Positions 54,564 through 63,845 of a DNA stretch of 64,000 bases are shown here, piece by piece; position 1 is the first letter of the stretch, and each line of letters starts with the position of its first letter. A model generated the notes under the pieces. That model did not search any database and had not been told where the DNA came from. It was given only the letters and a program-made list of their open reading frames with translations. The position numbers and the translations under genes were made by a program. Origin of the DNA: Pseudomonas synxantha (GTDB taxonomy: Bacteria > Pseudomonadota > Gammaproteobacteria > Pseudomonadales > Pseudomonadaceae); assembly GCF_900105675.1 (NCBI RefSeq), contig NZ_LT629786.1, forward strand, positions 868,001 through 932,000, written 5' to 3'.

Positions 54564-55910
54564 CTACTGCGGGGTGTGGGTGTACAGGTAATCCGTCGCC
54601 AGCGACGCCAGCGTCCTCACTCCCACCACCAACGCCGACTCGTCCACAAAGAACCCCGGGTTGTGATTCGGCGCCGCCTTGCTCATGTCCTGATCCCTCG
54701 GGGTCACCCCCAGGAACACGAACAATCCCGGCGCCTCCTTGGCATAAAACGAGAAGTCTTCGGCGCCTCCTACCAACGGGCCTTGCACCACGTCATCCCG
54801 GGCTGCCCAACGCAGGCTCGGCAGCATTTTCTCGGTCAGTGCCGGGTTGTTGATGGTGGGGTCGTACTTCTCGATGATCGTCACTTCGGCCTTGGCGCCG
54901 CCGCTTTCGGCAATTTTCTCTACGGTCTGGCGCACATCTGCATGCAGCTTCTGGCGAATGCCGTAGTCATAGGAGCGGATGGTGCCGGTCATCTCCAGCG
55001 ACTCGGGGATGATGTTGTAGCGGGTGCCACCGTTGATGGTGCCGATGCTCACCACCGAGGGCGATGACGAAATATTGGTGCGGCGGCTGACCACGGTCTG
55101 CAAACCGACAATGGTTTGTGCGCCGACGGTGATCGGGTCGATGCCGTTCCAGGGCTGCCCCGCGTGGGTCTGTTTGCCGAGGATCTTGATGCGCAGGTCG
55201 TCGGAGCTGGCCAGGGTCGGGCCCGGGCGGTAGGCGATCTGCCCGGCCGGTACGCCGGCCCACACATGCAGGCCGAACACCGCATCCGGCTTCGGCGCTT
55301 TCATCACGCCTTCCTGCACCATCATCTTCGCGCCCCAGGTGTTCTTGCCGTCGGGGCTGAAGTCGCTCGGGCCTTCTTCGGCCGGCTGGAAATAGAACAC
55401 CACGGTGCCGGGCAAACGCTCGCGCATGCCGGTAAGAATTTTCGCAGTGCTCAGCAGGATCGCGGTGTGGGCGTCGTGGCCGCAGGCGTGCATCACATCG
55501 ACTTCCTTGCCCAGGTAGGTGCCCTTGGCCTTGGAGGCGAAGGGCAGGTCGGCGACTTCCTTGACCGGCAGCGCATCCATGTCGGCGCGCAGGGCCACGG
55601 TCGGGCCGGGCAGGGCGCCTTTCAAGACGGCGACGACGCCGGTTCGCGCCACGCCCGTCTTGACCTCAAGGCCCAGTTCGCGCAGCTGTTTGGCGACCAG
55701 CTCGGCGGTGCGGGTTTCGGCGTTGCCCAGCTCTGGATGGGTGTGGATATCGCGGCGGGTTTCGAGCAGGCTCGGTTCAAGGATCTTCGCCTGGGCGGCA
55801 ATTTCCTCCCGGGCGCTATCCTGACCACTGCTGGCGGCAATCACTGCGCTGCTGGCAACCCCGCAGAGCAAGCCGAACACCCATTGATGTGTCAAACCGT
55901 TCAAACGCAT
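54564..55910 (-). CDS. Secreted M20D metallopeptidase/amidohydrolase (hippurate hydrolase-like)
   Basis: A 448-residue amidohydrolase with a signal peptide (VFGLLCGVASSAVIA), hence periplasmic. The metal-site motifs are RADMDALPV, HACGHDAHTAILL and QPAEEGP; the lid domain insertion follows (SSDDLRIKILGKQTHAGQPW). Relatives hydrolyse N-acyl amino acids such as hippurate or IAA-amino acid conjugates; the substrate is unknown. The start at 55910 follows AGGAG; the frame is open 23 codons further but that lies in the downstream part of the channel gene. Confidence 0.9.
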   Translation of the reverse strand: MRLNGLTHQWVFGLLCGVASSAVIAASSGQDSAREEIAAQAKILEPSLLETRRDIHTHPELGNAETRTAELVAKQLRELGLEVKTGVARTGVVAVLKGALPGPTVALRADMDALPVKEVADLPFASKAKGTYLGKEVDVMHACGHDAHTAILLSTAKILTGMRERLPGTVVFYFQPAEEGPSDFSPDGKNTWGAKMMVQEGVMKAPKPDAVFGLHVWAGVPAGQIAYRPGPTLASSDDLRIKILGKQTHAGQPWNGIDPITVGAQTIVGLQTVVSRRTNISSSPSVVSIGTINGGTRYNIIPESLEMTGTIRSYDYGIRQKLHADVRQTVEKIAESGGAKAEVTIIEKYDPTINNPALTEKMLPSLRWAARDDVVQGPLVGGAEDFSFYAKEAPGLFVFLGVTPRDQDMSKAAPNHNPGFFVDESALVVGVRTLASLATDYLYTHTPQ

Positions 55911-55926
55911 ACAAACCTCTCCTTCT

Positions 55927-58092
55927 TTATTGTTCTGGTTCTTTCTCCTGCACCGTGCCGGCGGTGACCACCTGCACACTCAAGCGCGGTGTCGCCAGGT
56001 CGAGCCCGGCTTCATCCAGGTGGCGCTTGAGCGACAGGTTGAACGCCCGCGACACTTCCCACTGCTTGATCGGTGCGGTCTTGAAGCGTGCGCGCAGGAT
56101 CGCACTGCCGGACTCGAAGCTTTCCACACCCTGGATCTCCAGCGGCGACCAGATATTACGGCGTTGCAGCGGGTCGTTGCGCATGGCATGCCCGACATCG
56201 CGCATCAGCTTGATCGCATCGTCGATTTCCATGTTGTAGGGGATCGCCACCCGGAAAATCGCGTAGCCGAACTCCCGGGAGTAGTTCTTGATGCTCTTGA
56301 TTTCGCTGAACGGGATGGTGTGCACGATGCCGTCGATATCGCGCAGGCGCACGGTGCGGATGGTCAGGCCTTCCACCGTGCCGAGGTGGCCGCCGACGTC
56401 TACGTAGTCGTCGATTGCCAGGGAGTCCTCGATGATGATGAACAAGCCGGTGATCAAGTCGGCTACCAGCGACTGCGCACCAAAGCCGATGGCGATACCG
56501 ATCACGCCCGCACCGGCCAGCAGTGGCGTGACGTTCATGCCCATGTTCGCCAGGGCCACGATGGCGGCGATGATGAAGATGGTCACGAACAGCACGTTGC
56601 GGATCAGCGGCATCATGGTTTGCGCACGCGCGTTGGCCAGGCCTTTGCGTGAGCGGGTCAGGGCGTGGTGGATCGCGGTGTCGCTGAGGATCCAGATCAG
56701 CCAGGCAAACAGCAAGGTGCCACCGAGGCCGAACAGCTTCACGGCTATTTCATGGCCGTCACCTTCGGTAAAGCGAATCATCGACAGGCCCCACACCCGC
56801 AGCCCCAACTCGATAAACACCAGCCACACCACCAGGTGCACCAGGGTGTAGACAAAGCCTTTGAGGCGCTCGGAGTACAGCGCATGGCGCTTGTGCCCGC
56901 GTTGCGGCTTGAGGGCGTGGCGGCGCACCAAGCCGTTGATCACCATGCACAACACCAGCAGCACCGTGCACAGCAGCGACTGGCGCAGGGCGGTGCTGGT
57001 GTCGCCGGCCGACAGGAAGGTGGCGAACAGTGAGATCCCCACCAACAGCAAGGCTGGGATGTACCAGAAGGTGCCGATGATCGACAGGGTATCGGTGAGG
57101 GCGCGGCGGGTCAGGCGGCGCGACAGCGGCTGGTTGCGGATCAGGTGCGCGATCGGCCGGCGGAAACGCAGGATAAATACGCCCGTGGACAGCGCCGCCA
57201 TCACATTGGCCACAGTCGCGGCAGTGTGGGCCAGGTGTTGGCCGAGCGCCTCGACCAGGCGCGGGTCGCTCAGGGCTTCACCGAAGGCGGCAAAACTGCC
57301 GATCCACCACAACGGGCGGAACGCCTGATGGCGCAGGATATACAGGGCGCGGTGGCGGTGTGGGCCGTCGAGCACGGAGAAGGCAATCACGCAGATCGCC
57401 GAGAAACAGGTACCGATCACCAAGGCATAGGCCAGCACCATCGCCAGGGATTTACCCAGGGATGACGGCAGGGCGTAGCTGAGGTAAACCGTGATGACCA
57501 GGGCGATCAGCCAGGGCCCGAGCTTGCGCAGGGCAAAGCGCAGCATGTCCCAGGTCCGCGGGTGTTGCGGCAACTCCTCGGGCAAGCCGAAGCGCTCGCG
57601 TACCCGGTGGCTGAGCCAGATCAACGCGGCGGCCAGCAGACTCCACACCGCCAGGATCACGGCAAAGCCGAAGATGATCGGCAGCCACTCGTTGGCCGGC
57701 AGCATCAGTGCACCCAGTTCATCCTTGGCCAGGTCGACTTCATTCGACCAGCGCCCCAGCGGGCTGTCGGCGCCGGAAAACTGCTGCTCAAAGCCCGACA
57801 GCGTGCTGCCGATCAACCCGAGCACGCCTTGTTCGGCGGCGGGCTGGGCCTTTTGCGTGGCGGCACGCAGTTTCTTCAGGTCGCTCAGCAATTGGGTGCG
57901 CTGCTGGTCGTTCTCCAGGGTCTTGATCACCTCGTCCAGCGACTGCCCCAGTGGCACTTCGGCCTGGGGTTGGGGCTTGCTGGAGCTGCCCAGCATGCCG
58001 GGCAAGCCTACGGCTTGGGCGGACGTCAGCGGCAGCAGTGTGAGCAGGGCGATCAGCAGGTAGCAGGGCAGGGCAAACAAACGGGAGAACAC
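55927..58092 (-). CDS. Large MscS-family mechanosensitive channel (YbiO-like)
   Basis: A 721-residue inner-membrane channel: signal peptide (LFALPCYLLIALLTLLPLTSAQA), a periplasmic helical region to about 135, some ten membrane helices, the MscS pore helix (LLAGAGVIGIAIGFGAQSL, near 525), the beta domain (YVDVGGHLGTVEGLTIRTV) and a cytoplasmic alpha-beta vestibule. Length and architecture match E. coli YbiO, which opens on hypo-osmotic shock. It ends 16 bases before the M20 gene start, so the two may be co-transcribed. Confidence 0.92.
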   Translation of the reverse strand: MFSRLFALPCYLLIALLTLLPLTSAQAVGLPGMLGSSSKPQPQAEVPLGQSLDEVIKTLENDQQRTQLLSDLKKLRAATQKAQPAAEQGVLGLIGSTLSGFEQQFSGADSPLGRWSNEVDLAKDELGALMLPANEWLPIIFGFAVILAVWSLLAAALIWLSHRVRERFGLPEELPQHPRTWDMLRFALRKLGPWLIALVITVYLSYALPSSLGKSLAMVLAYALVIGTCFSAICVIAFSVLDGPHRHRALYILRHQAFRPLWWIGSFAAFGEALSDPRLVEALGQHLAHTAATVANVMAALSTGVFILRFRRPIAHLIRNQPLSRRLTRRALTDTLSIIGTFWYIPALLLVGISLFATFLSAGDTSTALRQSLLCTVLLVLCMVINGLVRRHALKPQRGHKRHALYSERLKGFVYTLVHLVVWLVFIELGLRVWGLSMIRFTEGDGHEIAVKLFGLGGTLLFAWLIWILSDTAIHHALTRSRKGLANARAQTMMPLIRNVLFVTIFIIAAIVALANMGMNVTPLLAGAGVIGIAIGFGAQSLVADLITGLFIIIEDSLAIDDYVDVGGHLGTVEGLTIRTVRLRDIDGIVHTIPFSEIKSIKNYSREFGYAIFRVAIPYNMEIDDAIKLMRDVGHAMRNDPLQRRNIWSPLEIQGVESFESGSAILRARFKTAPIKQWEVSRAFNLSLKRHLDEAGLDLATPRLSVQVVTAGTVQEKEPEQ

Positions 58093-58164
58093 GAGGCGGT
58101 CAACCTTGAAAACGACGAATTGACCGAGTGTACGAGGCCGCTATGCCCAATGCGAGCGCATTTA

Positions 58165-58341
58165 TCATTCCGCCAGTTTGGCGAGAATCTTGTACACCAC
58201 GGTACCCAGGATCAACAGCATGCCGATCCACATGCCGAACACGCCGAGGGGCTTGTCGCGAAAGTTGAAACCGACCGCGAGCATGATCATGCCGATCACG
58301 ATGGGAATCAGCATGGCGTGGAAGGAGGACATTGAGATCAT
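58165..58341 (-). CDS. Small two-helix membrane protein, 58 residues
   Basis: An ATG at 58341 opens a 58-codon frame to TGA at 58165. The product is strongly hydrophobic with two membrane helices (AMLIPIVIGMIMLAVGF and VFGMWIGMLLILGTVVY) joined by the polar turn NFRDKPLG, and ends KILAKLAE. A second Met at residue 4 is an alternative start; the ribosome site is weak. The clean amphipathic layout argues that it is real. Function unknown. It lies 72 bases upstream of the YbiO-like channel gene on the same strand. Confidence 0.65.
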   Translation of the reverse strand: MISMSSFHAMLIPIVIGMIMLAVGFNFRDKPLGVFGMWIGMLLILGTVVYKILAKLAE

Positions 58342-58442
58342 GGGAGCAATAGCCTTGTCACAGTGGAAGTTTTGACAAGTCTAGGCGTGATTGCAGGAAG
58401 TGCAGGTGATGCAAGTCAGTTTGGCAGTACACAGAACCCAAT

Positions 58443-58530
58443 GTGGGAGGGGGCTTGCTCCCGATGGCGGAGCGTCAGTCACTGAATCTATTGGCTGACC
58501 CACTGCTATCGGGAGCAAGCCCCCTCCCAC
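58443..58530. repeat. REPIN between apeB and the small membrane protein gene
   Basis: Arms GTGGGAGGGGGCTTGCTCCC (58443) and GGGAGCAAGCCCCCTCCCAC (ending 58530) flank a loop with GGCGGAGCGTCAGTC / GGCTGACCC partial complementarity. It lies 26 bases after the apeB stop. Confidence 0.9.
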
Positions 58531-58555
58531 ATTCGATCACATTTCGCCCATCAAA

Positions 58556-59845
58556 TCAGGGCAGGTCGCGGCTCGCATAAAACGCACCCAGCACCTTCAC
58601 CAGATGCGCCAGGTCATGGCTGCCGCACAGTTCACGAATGGAGTGCATGGCAAAGGTCGGCAAGCCGATATCCACGGTACGCACGCCCAGGTGGCTGGCG
58701 GTAATAGGCCCAATTGTCGAGCCGCAACCCATGTCGCTGCGGACTACAAAACTCTGCACCGGCACTTCCTCGGCCATGCACAAGTGGCGGAAGAACCCGG
58801 CGGTTTCGCTGTTGGTGGCGTAGCGCTGGTTGCTGTTGACCTTGATCACCGGGCCGGCGTTGAGTTTCGGGCCGTGGTTGGCGTCATGCTTCTCGGCGTA
58901 GTTGGGGTGCACGCCGTGGGCATTGTCGGCCGATACCAGCAGGGACTTCTGAATGGTGCGTACGAACTCATCACCTTCGGGCAGCAGGCGGCGCAGGGTC
59001 TGTTCCAGCATCGGGCCATCGGCGCCGCAGGCCGAGCAGGAGCCGACTTCTTCGTGGTCGTTGCACACCAGCACGCAGGTTTCGTCGGTCTCGCTGGTCA
59101 GCAAGGCTTGCAGGCCGGCGTAGCACGACAGCAGGTTGTCCAGGCGCGCACCGGCGATGAAGTCGCCATTGAGGCCGATGACCGCGGCACTTTGGGTGTC
59201 GTAGAAACTCAGCTCGTAGTCGAGCACCACATCAGCGTTCAACCCGTGCTCGCGGGCCAACTGCTCGGTGAGAACGGCACGGAAGTCCACGCGTTCGTCG
59301 CCTGCAAATTGCGCGAGGATCGGCGGCAGCTCGGTCTGGGCATTGATCGCCCAGCCTTGGTTGGCTTCACGGTTGAGGTGAATGGCCAGGTTGGGAATGA
59401 TCGCGATGGGCAGTTTGAAGTCGATCAGCTGGCTTTCGACCTTGCCGTCACGGCGGAAGGTGACGCGGCCGGCCAGGGACAGGTCGCGGTCGAACCACGG
59501 TGCCAGCAGCGCGCCGCCATAGACTTCCACCCCTAACTGCCAGAAACCCTGGCGTTGCAGCTCAGGCTGGGGCTTGACCCGCAGGCATGGGCTGTCGGTG
59601 TGGGCGCCGACCAGGCGGATACCGCCCTGCAGCGGCGAGTGACGGCCGAGCTTGAAGGCGATGATCGAGGAATCGTTGCGGGTCACGTAATAGCGACCGT
59701 TGGCCTCGGTCGCCCAGGTGTCGCGCTCGTCGAGACGCTGGTAACCGGCCGCTTCCAGGCGCTGGGCGAGGGCGGCAGTGGCATGAAAAGGAGTAGGGGA
59801 GGCCTTGAGGAAGTCGATCAGGCCTTGATTCAACGCTTCGCGCAT
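58556..59845 (-). CDS. apeB: M18 family aminopeptidase ApeB
   Basis: A 429-residue zinc aminopeptidase of the M18 family (DNPEP/ApeB), which removes N-terminal, preferably acidic, residues in the cytosol. Motifs include [14 protein letters not shown] (metal His/Asp), [22 protein letters not shown] (catalytic Glu), [13 protein letters not shown] and [10 protein letters not shown]. It begins with ATG behind a GGAG-type site. The downstream order apeB, rluA-like, minE, minD, minC, htrB matches PA3247 to PA3242. Confidence 0.94.
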   Translation of the reverse strand: MREALNQGLIDFLKASPTPFHATAALAQRLEAAGYQRLDERDTWATEANGRYYVTRNDSSIIAFKLGRHSPLQGGIRLVGAHTDSPCLRVKPQPELQRQGFWQLGVEVYGGALLAPWFDRDLSLAGRVTFRRDGKVESQLIDFKLPIAIIPNLAIHLNREANQGWAINAQTELPPILAQFAGDERVDFRAVLTEQLAREHGLNADVVLDYELSFYDTQSAAVIGLNGDFIAGARLDNLLSCYAGLQALLTSETDETCVLVCNDHEEVGSCSACGADGPMLEQTLRRLLPEGDEFVRTIQKSLLVSADNAHGVHPNYAEKHDANHGPKLNAGPVIKVNSNQRYATNSETAGFFRHLCMAEEVPVQSFVVRSDMGCGSTIGPITASHLGVRTVDIGLPTFAMHSIRELCGSHDLAHLVKVLGAFYASRDLP

Positions 59846-59909
59846 AAATAGCTCCAGACAGCAATGCGCGGAGTTTACCGTTCGATGGCCAGAAGTGCAC
59901 AGAACAAAT

Positions 59910-59997
59910 GTGGGAGGGGGCTTGCTCCCGATTGCGGTGTGTCAGTGAGCAAATACAGTGACTGACACTCCGCCATCGGGAGCAAGCCCCCTCCCAC
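59910..59997. repeat. REPIN between apeB and the pseudouridine synthase gene
   Basis: Arms GTGGGAGGGGGCTTGCTCCC (59910) and GGGAGCAAGCCCCCTCCCAC (ending 59997). The loop TGTCAGTGAGC AAATACAG TGACTGACAC is the same as in the REPIN at 52548-52633. Confidence 0.9.
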
Positions 59998-60019
59998 AGT
60001 TTTGATTGTATTGCCAATT

Positions 60020-60655
60020 CTAGAACGGGGCAGGGCACTCAAAGCGCAGCCGCTCGCCGCTTTGCGGATGGGTGAAGCTCAACATGCTTGCATGCAGGCA
60101 CAGCCGCGGCCAGGCAGCCAACGCTTGTTCATGGGCATACAAGCCATCACCCAGCAACGGATGCCCGATGGACAGCATATGCACACGCAACTGATGCGAA
60201 CGCCCAGTGATCGGCGTCAGTTCCACGCGGCACCAGTCGCCACAACGCTCCAGCACTTTCCAGAAGGTCAGGGCGTGCTTGCCGAACTCGTGGTCCACCA
60301 CATGCCGTGGCTTGGTCGGCGGGTCGTAGCGCAGGGGCAGGTCGATGCTGCCGCTGTCCAGTTCCGGCTGGCCCCATGCCAGGGCGGTGTAGGCTTTTTC
60401 TGTTTCGCGGTCGTGAAACTGGCGGGACAGTTCGCGGTGGGTGTCGGCGTCGCGGGCCAGCAGGATGATCCCCGAGGTTTCCCAGTCAAGCCGATGGACG
60501 ATACGGGCTTCGGGGTAACCGTTTTCCTGCAGGCGGGTAATCAGGCAATCCTTGTTGTCGTCGGCGCGACCCGGCACCGAGAGCAGCAGGGTCGGCTTGT
60601 TCACCACCAGGACGGCATCGTCCTGATGCAGGATATGGATATTGGACAGCGGCAT
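60020..60655 (-). CDS. rluA: RluA-family rRNA/tRNA pseudouridine synthase
   Basis: A 211-residue pseudouridine synthase; RluA modifies U746 of 23S rRNA and U32 of some tRNAs. The catalytic Asp57 lies in VHRLDWETSG; other family marks are VVNKPTLLLSVPG, RHVVDHEFGK, and LTPITGRSHQLRVHM. The start at 60655 (MPLSNIHIL) is preferred over an in-frame codon six residues earlier. The gene precedes apeB on the same strand, with a REPIN between. Confidence 0.92.
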   Translation of the reverse strand: MPLSNIHILHQDDAVLVVNKPTLLLSVPGRADDNKDCLITRLQENGYPEARIVHRLDWETSGIILLARDADTHRELSRQFHDRETEKAYTALAWGQPELDSGSIDLPLRYDPPTKPRHVVDHEFGKHALTFWKVLERCGDWCRVELTPITGRSHQLRVHMLSIGHPLLGDGLYAHEQALAAWPRLCLHASMLSFTHPQSGERLRFECPAPF

Positions 60656-60751
60656 TAAACAGCCTCGTAACAAACGCCAACGGCCGCTCGACCACCTGGC
60701 TCCCGAAGAGGGATCAAGGTGACCGAGCCGCCGTAGCGACCGCCCTTTCGA

Positions 60752-61006
60752 TCAACGATCGGGCAGGGTGATATTGAGTTCCAGAATCGAGCAACTGCCG
60801 TCATTTTCCAGGGCGACATGCACGTCATCGTTACCGATATTGACGTACTTGCGGATCACCTCCACCAGTTCCTTCTGCAAGGCTGGCAGGTAGTCCGGCG
60901 TGCTGCGTTGGCCGCGTTCGTGCGCCACGATGATCTGTAGACGCTCTTTCGCTACCGACGCGGTACTTGGCTTTTTGTTGGCGCGAAAGAAGTCGAGAAA
61001 TTTCAT
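60752..61006 (-). CDS. minE: Cell division topological factor MinE
   Basis: MinE drives the pole-to-pole oscillation of MinCD so that FtsZ assembles at midcell. The 84-residue protein has the N-terminal amphipathic membrane-binding part ([10 protein letters not shown]), the anti-MinCD helix region ([16 protein letters not shown]), and the C-terminal dimer domain ([16 protein letters not shown]). It starts three bases after the minD stop. Confidence 0.96.
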   Translation of the reverse strand: MKFLDFFRANKKPSTASVAKERLQIIVAHERGQRSTPDYLPALQKELVEVIRKYVNIGNDDVHVALENDGSCSILELNITLPDR

Positions 61007-61009
61007 TGT

Positions 61010-61822
61010 TTAGTTGCCTCCAAAGATACGCTCGAAGAATCCCTTCTTCTTGACATCGAGGAAGCGGTGTTCCACGGTCTTGCCCAGCAAGCGATCCACG
61101 GCATCGCTGTACGCCTGGCCGGCGTCGCTCTGGTCGTCGAGGATCACTGGCACGCCCTGGTTGGATGCCTTGAGCACGGCCTGGGATTCCGGGATCACGC
61201 CCAGCAGGGTCACGGCGAGGATTTCCTTCACGTCTTCAACGCCGAGCATTTCGCCATTGCTGACGCGCTCAGGGTTGTAGCGGGTGAGCAGCAGGTGTTC
61301 CTTGATCGGGTCCTGGCCTTCTTCGGCGCGCTTGGACTTGCTGGCCAACAGGCCGAGCATGCGGTCCGAGTCACGTACCGAGGAGACTTCCGGGTTGGTC
61401 ACCACGATGGCTTCATCGGCGAAGTACATCGCCAGGTGAGCACCGGTCTCGATACCGGCCGGGGAATCGCATACCACGTATTCGAAAGTTTCTTTCAGCT
61501 CGGCGAGGACCTTGCCCACGCCCTCCTTGGTCAGCGCATCCTTGTCACGGGTCTGGCTGGCGGCCAGCACGTACAGGTTTTCAAGGCGCTTATCCTTGAT
61601 CAGGGCCTGTTGCAGGTTGGCTTCGCCGTTGACTACGTTGACGAAGTCGTACACCACGCGGCGTTCGCAGCCCATGATCAGGTCGAGGTTACGCAAACCG
61701 ACGTCGAAGTCGACGATGACTGTCTTGTGGCCGCGCAGAGCGAGGCCGGTACCGATAGCGGCGCTGGTGGTGGTCTTACCCACACCACCCTTGCCGGATG
61801 TAACCACGAGAATCTTGGCCAA
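61010..61822 (-). CDS. minD: Septum site-determining ATPase MinD
   Basis: MinD is the membrane-cycling ATPase that recruits MinC and is released by MinE. The 270-residue protein has the deviant Walker A TSGKGGVGKTT, the switch DFDVGLRNLD, SPAGIETGAH, and the C-terminal amphipathic membrane helix (KKGFFERIFGGN). The start codon is TTG at 61822, seven bases after AGGGGTG. A terminator-like hairpin lies 19 bases upstream, separating it from minC. Confidence 0.96.
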   Translation of the reverse strand: MAKILVVTSGKGGVGKTTTSAAIGTGLALRGHKTVIVDFDVGLRNLDLIMGCERRVVYDFVNVVNGEANLQQALIKDKRLENLYVLAASQTRDKDALTKEGVGKVLAELKETFEYVVCDSPAGIETGAHLAMYFADEAIVVTNPEVSSVRDSDRMLGLLASKSKRAEEGQDPIKEHLLLTRYNPERVSNGEMLGVEDVKEILAVTLLGVIPESQAVLKASNQGVPVILDDQSDAGQAYSDAVDRLLGKTVEHRFLDVKKKGFFERIFGGN

Positions 61823-61840
61823 GGTGTTTCACCCCTAAGG

Positions 61841-61860
61841 AAAAAGGACTTTTCAGTCCC
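61841..61860 (-). terminator. Terminator or attenuator hairpin in the minC-minD gap
   Basis: Read on the minus strand: GGGACT-GAAA-AGTCC followed directly by a run of T (TTTTTT). The stem is short (5 to 6 bp) but closed by a stable GAAA tetraloop. It lies 160 bases after minC and 19 bases before minD, so it may end minC transcripts or attenuate read-through into minDE. Confidence 0.5.
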
Positions 61861-62022
61861 TGAAAAACATCTCTTGGAACTCGCTGCAGGCGGACAGCCT
61901 TTGTAGGAAAAAGATGCAGTTTCCGCAGGGAAACACCAACTTCCAAATATTCCTACACAAGTCTTGCCGGTTTCGCTTTGCTATCAGAGTCTAGAGATGC
62001 TTGGAAAATGCGGCAGTATCCG

Positions 62023-62760
62023 TTAAAGACGAATGATGTTCAACACATCGCCCGACAGGTTGACCTGCACCGAAGCCCCCCACAGCGGATCACGGCGCAA
62101 ATCTTCTGAAACCTTGTACTGGCCTGCGATGGACACTAGCTCAGCGGTCAACTGCTGGCAAAAAATCCGGGCCTTGGTATCACCCTTGATGCCGGCGAGG
62201 GCGCGTCCGCGCATCGGGCCGTATACATGGATGTTGCCATCGGCAAGAAGTTCCGCCCCCGGGCTGACCGAGGAGATCACCACGAGGTCGCCACCCTGGG
62301 CGTAAATCTGCTGCCCGCCGCGTACGGGCGAGGTGATGATCTTTGTTGGCTTGATCGCAGGCTCGGGCGGTTTTTCCGGTTTTTTCTTCTCTTCACCGAC
62401 CAATGGTTCGAGCGGACGCTCACGGGCGCCGGACGGTGGCAGTACTGGCAGTTCAATGGCGATGGCTGCGGCAATGTCTTCGATACGGCTGGCGCGAATC
62501 GCCAGGGTACGCAAGCCATGGGAGCGGCATACGCGCATCAGCCCGGGCAAATCAATCGCCCCTTGGCCGGCCGGGAGCTTGTCCAGGGCCAGCACCAGCG
62601 GGGCATTGTTGAAAAAGTTCGGCGCCAGGGCGACCTTGGCGGCCAGTTGGCGGTCCAGGGCATCGAGGTCGTTGCGGGCCAGTTCCAGCACGGTAATGGC
62701 GAGCATGCTGCCTTTCAGCTGGAACACGGGATCTTGGTCTAGCGGTTCGGTTTGGCTCAT
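62023..62760 (-). CDS. minC: Septum site-determining protein MinC
   Basis: MinC inhibits FtsZ polymerisation away from midcell when recruited by MinD. The 245-residue protein has the N-terminal FtsZ-inhibiting domain ([15 protein letters not shown], to about 115), a Lys/Pro/Glu-rich linker ([12 protein letters not shown]), and the C-terminal beta-helix dimer domain ([34 protein letters not shown]) that binds MinD. ATG 62760 is chosen; 22 in-frame codons upstream lack family similarity. The gap to minD is 200 bases. Confidence 0.95.
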   Translation of the reverse strand: MSQTEPLDQDPVFQLKGSMLAITVLELARNDLDALDRQLAAKVALAPNFFNNAPLVLALDKLPAGQGAIDLPGLMRVCRSHGLRTLAIRASRIEDIAAAIAIELPVLPPSGARERPLEPLVGEEKKKPEKPPEPAIKPTKIITSPVRGGQQIYAQGGDLVVISSVSPGAELLADGNIHVYGPMRGRALAGIKGDTKARIFCQQLTAELVSIAGQYKVSEDLRRDPLWGASVQVNLSGDVLNIIRL

Positions 62761-62879
62761 GGTCGGCGAAAGCGGCTTGTCACGAAAAGTGTCGAGACTT
62801 ATAACGAGAACACTCACCCGCCGCAAGCCGAGTCGAACCGTTGTAGAATGCGCGGCCCTTGTCTTTACCGGAATCTGTA

Positions 62880-63815
62880 ATGGATCGCCCGCGTTTTCGA
62901 GCTGTATTTCTTCACCCGCGTTTTTGGCTGCTGTGGCTGGGGCTCGGCCTGCTGTGGCTGGTCACCCAGTTACCGTACCGGGCGCTGTTGACCATTGGTC
63001 GCCTGCTGGGCGCGGGCATGTACCGCGTGGCCGGCGATCGCCGCCGTATCGCGGCGCGCAACCTTGAGCTGTGCTTCCCGGAAAAGTCCGCCAAGGAACG
63101 CAAACGCCTGCTCAAGGAAAATTTCGCCTCCACCGGCATCGCCTTCTTTGAGATGGCCATGAGCTGGTGGTGGCCCAAGCCGCGCCTGGCGCGCCTGGCC
63201 CATGTCGAAGGGCTGGAGCACCTCAAGCAGGCGCAGTTGGAAGGCAAGGGCGTGATCCTCATGGCCTTGCACTTCACCACCCTGGAAATCGGCGCGGCGC
63301 TGCTCGGGCAGAAACACACCATCGATGGCATGTACCGCGAGCACGGCAATCCGCTGTTCGACTTTATCCAGCGCCGTGGCCGCGAACGCCACAACCTCGA
63401 TTCCCTGGCCGTGGAGCGCGACGACGTGCGCGGCATGCTCAAGCTGCTGCGCGCCGGCCGCGCCATCTGGTACGCACCGGATCAGGACTACGGCGCCAAA
63501 CAAAGCATCTTCGTGCCGCTGTTCGGCATCCAGGCCGCCACTGTCACCGCTACCAGCAAGTTCGCACGCCTGGGCAAGGCGCTGGTTGTGCCGTTCACCC
63601 AGGAACGCCTGGCCGATGGCAGCGGTTACCGCTTGGTGATCCATCCGCCGTTGACCGACTTCCCCGGCGAAACCGACGAAGTCGACTGCCTGCGCATCAA
63701 CCAATGGGTCGAAGCCTCGGTACGCGAATGCCCCGAGCAATACCTGTGGACCCACCGCCGCTTCAAGAGCCGACCGGCGGGTGAACCCAAGCTGTACGAA
63801 AAACGCCGCCGATAA
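62880..63815 (+). CDS. htrB: Lipid A lauroyl acyltransferase HtrB/LpxL
   Basis: A 311-residue inner-membrane acyltransferase that adds a secondary acyl chain to lipid A. It has one N-terminal membrane helix ([17 protein letters not shown]), the catalytic HX4E motif in LHFTTLE (near residue 131), and the family stretches [10 protein letters not shown] and [12 protein letters not shown] 62880 ([10 protein letters not shown]) is preferred over an in-frame codon seven residues earlier. It is divergent from minC over 119 bases. P. aeruginosa has the equivalent at PA3242. Confidence 0.92.
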   Translation: MDRPRFRAVFLHPRFWLLWLGLGLLWLVTQLPYRALLTIGRLLGAGMYRVAGDRRRIAARNLELCFPEKSAKERKRLLKENFASTGIAFFEMAMSWWWPKPRLARLAHVEGLEHLKQAQLEGKGVILMALHFTTLEIGAALLGQKHTIDGMYREHGNPLFDFIQRRGRERHNLDSLAVERDDVRGMLKLLRAGRAIWYAPDQDYGAKQSIFVPLFGIQAATVTATSKFARLGKALVVPFTQERLADGSGYRLVIHPPLTDFPGETDEVDCLRINQWVEASVRECPEQYLWTHRRFKSRPAGEPKLYEKRRR

Positions 63816-63845
63816 GCGCTGGCTTTTCCCACATGGAGTGACGCA

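Noticed and set aside
52548..59997. Recurring GTGGGAGGGGGCTTGC repeats as a possible CRISPR
   Set aside because: They occur as inverted pairs kilobases apart between genes, not as regularly spaced direct repeats; they are REPINs.
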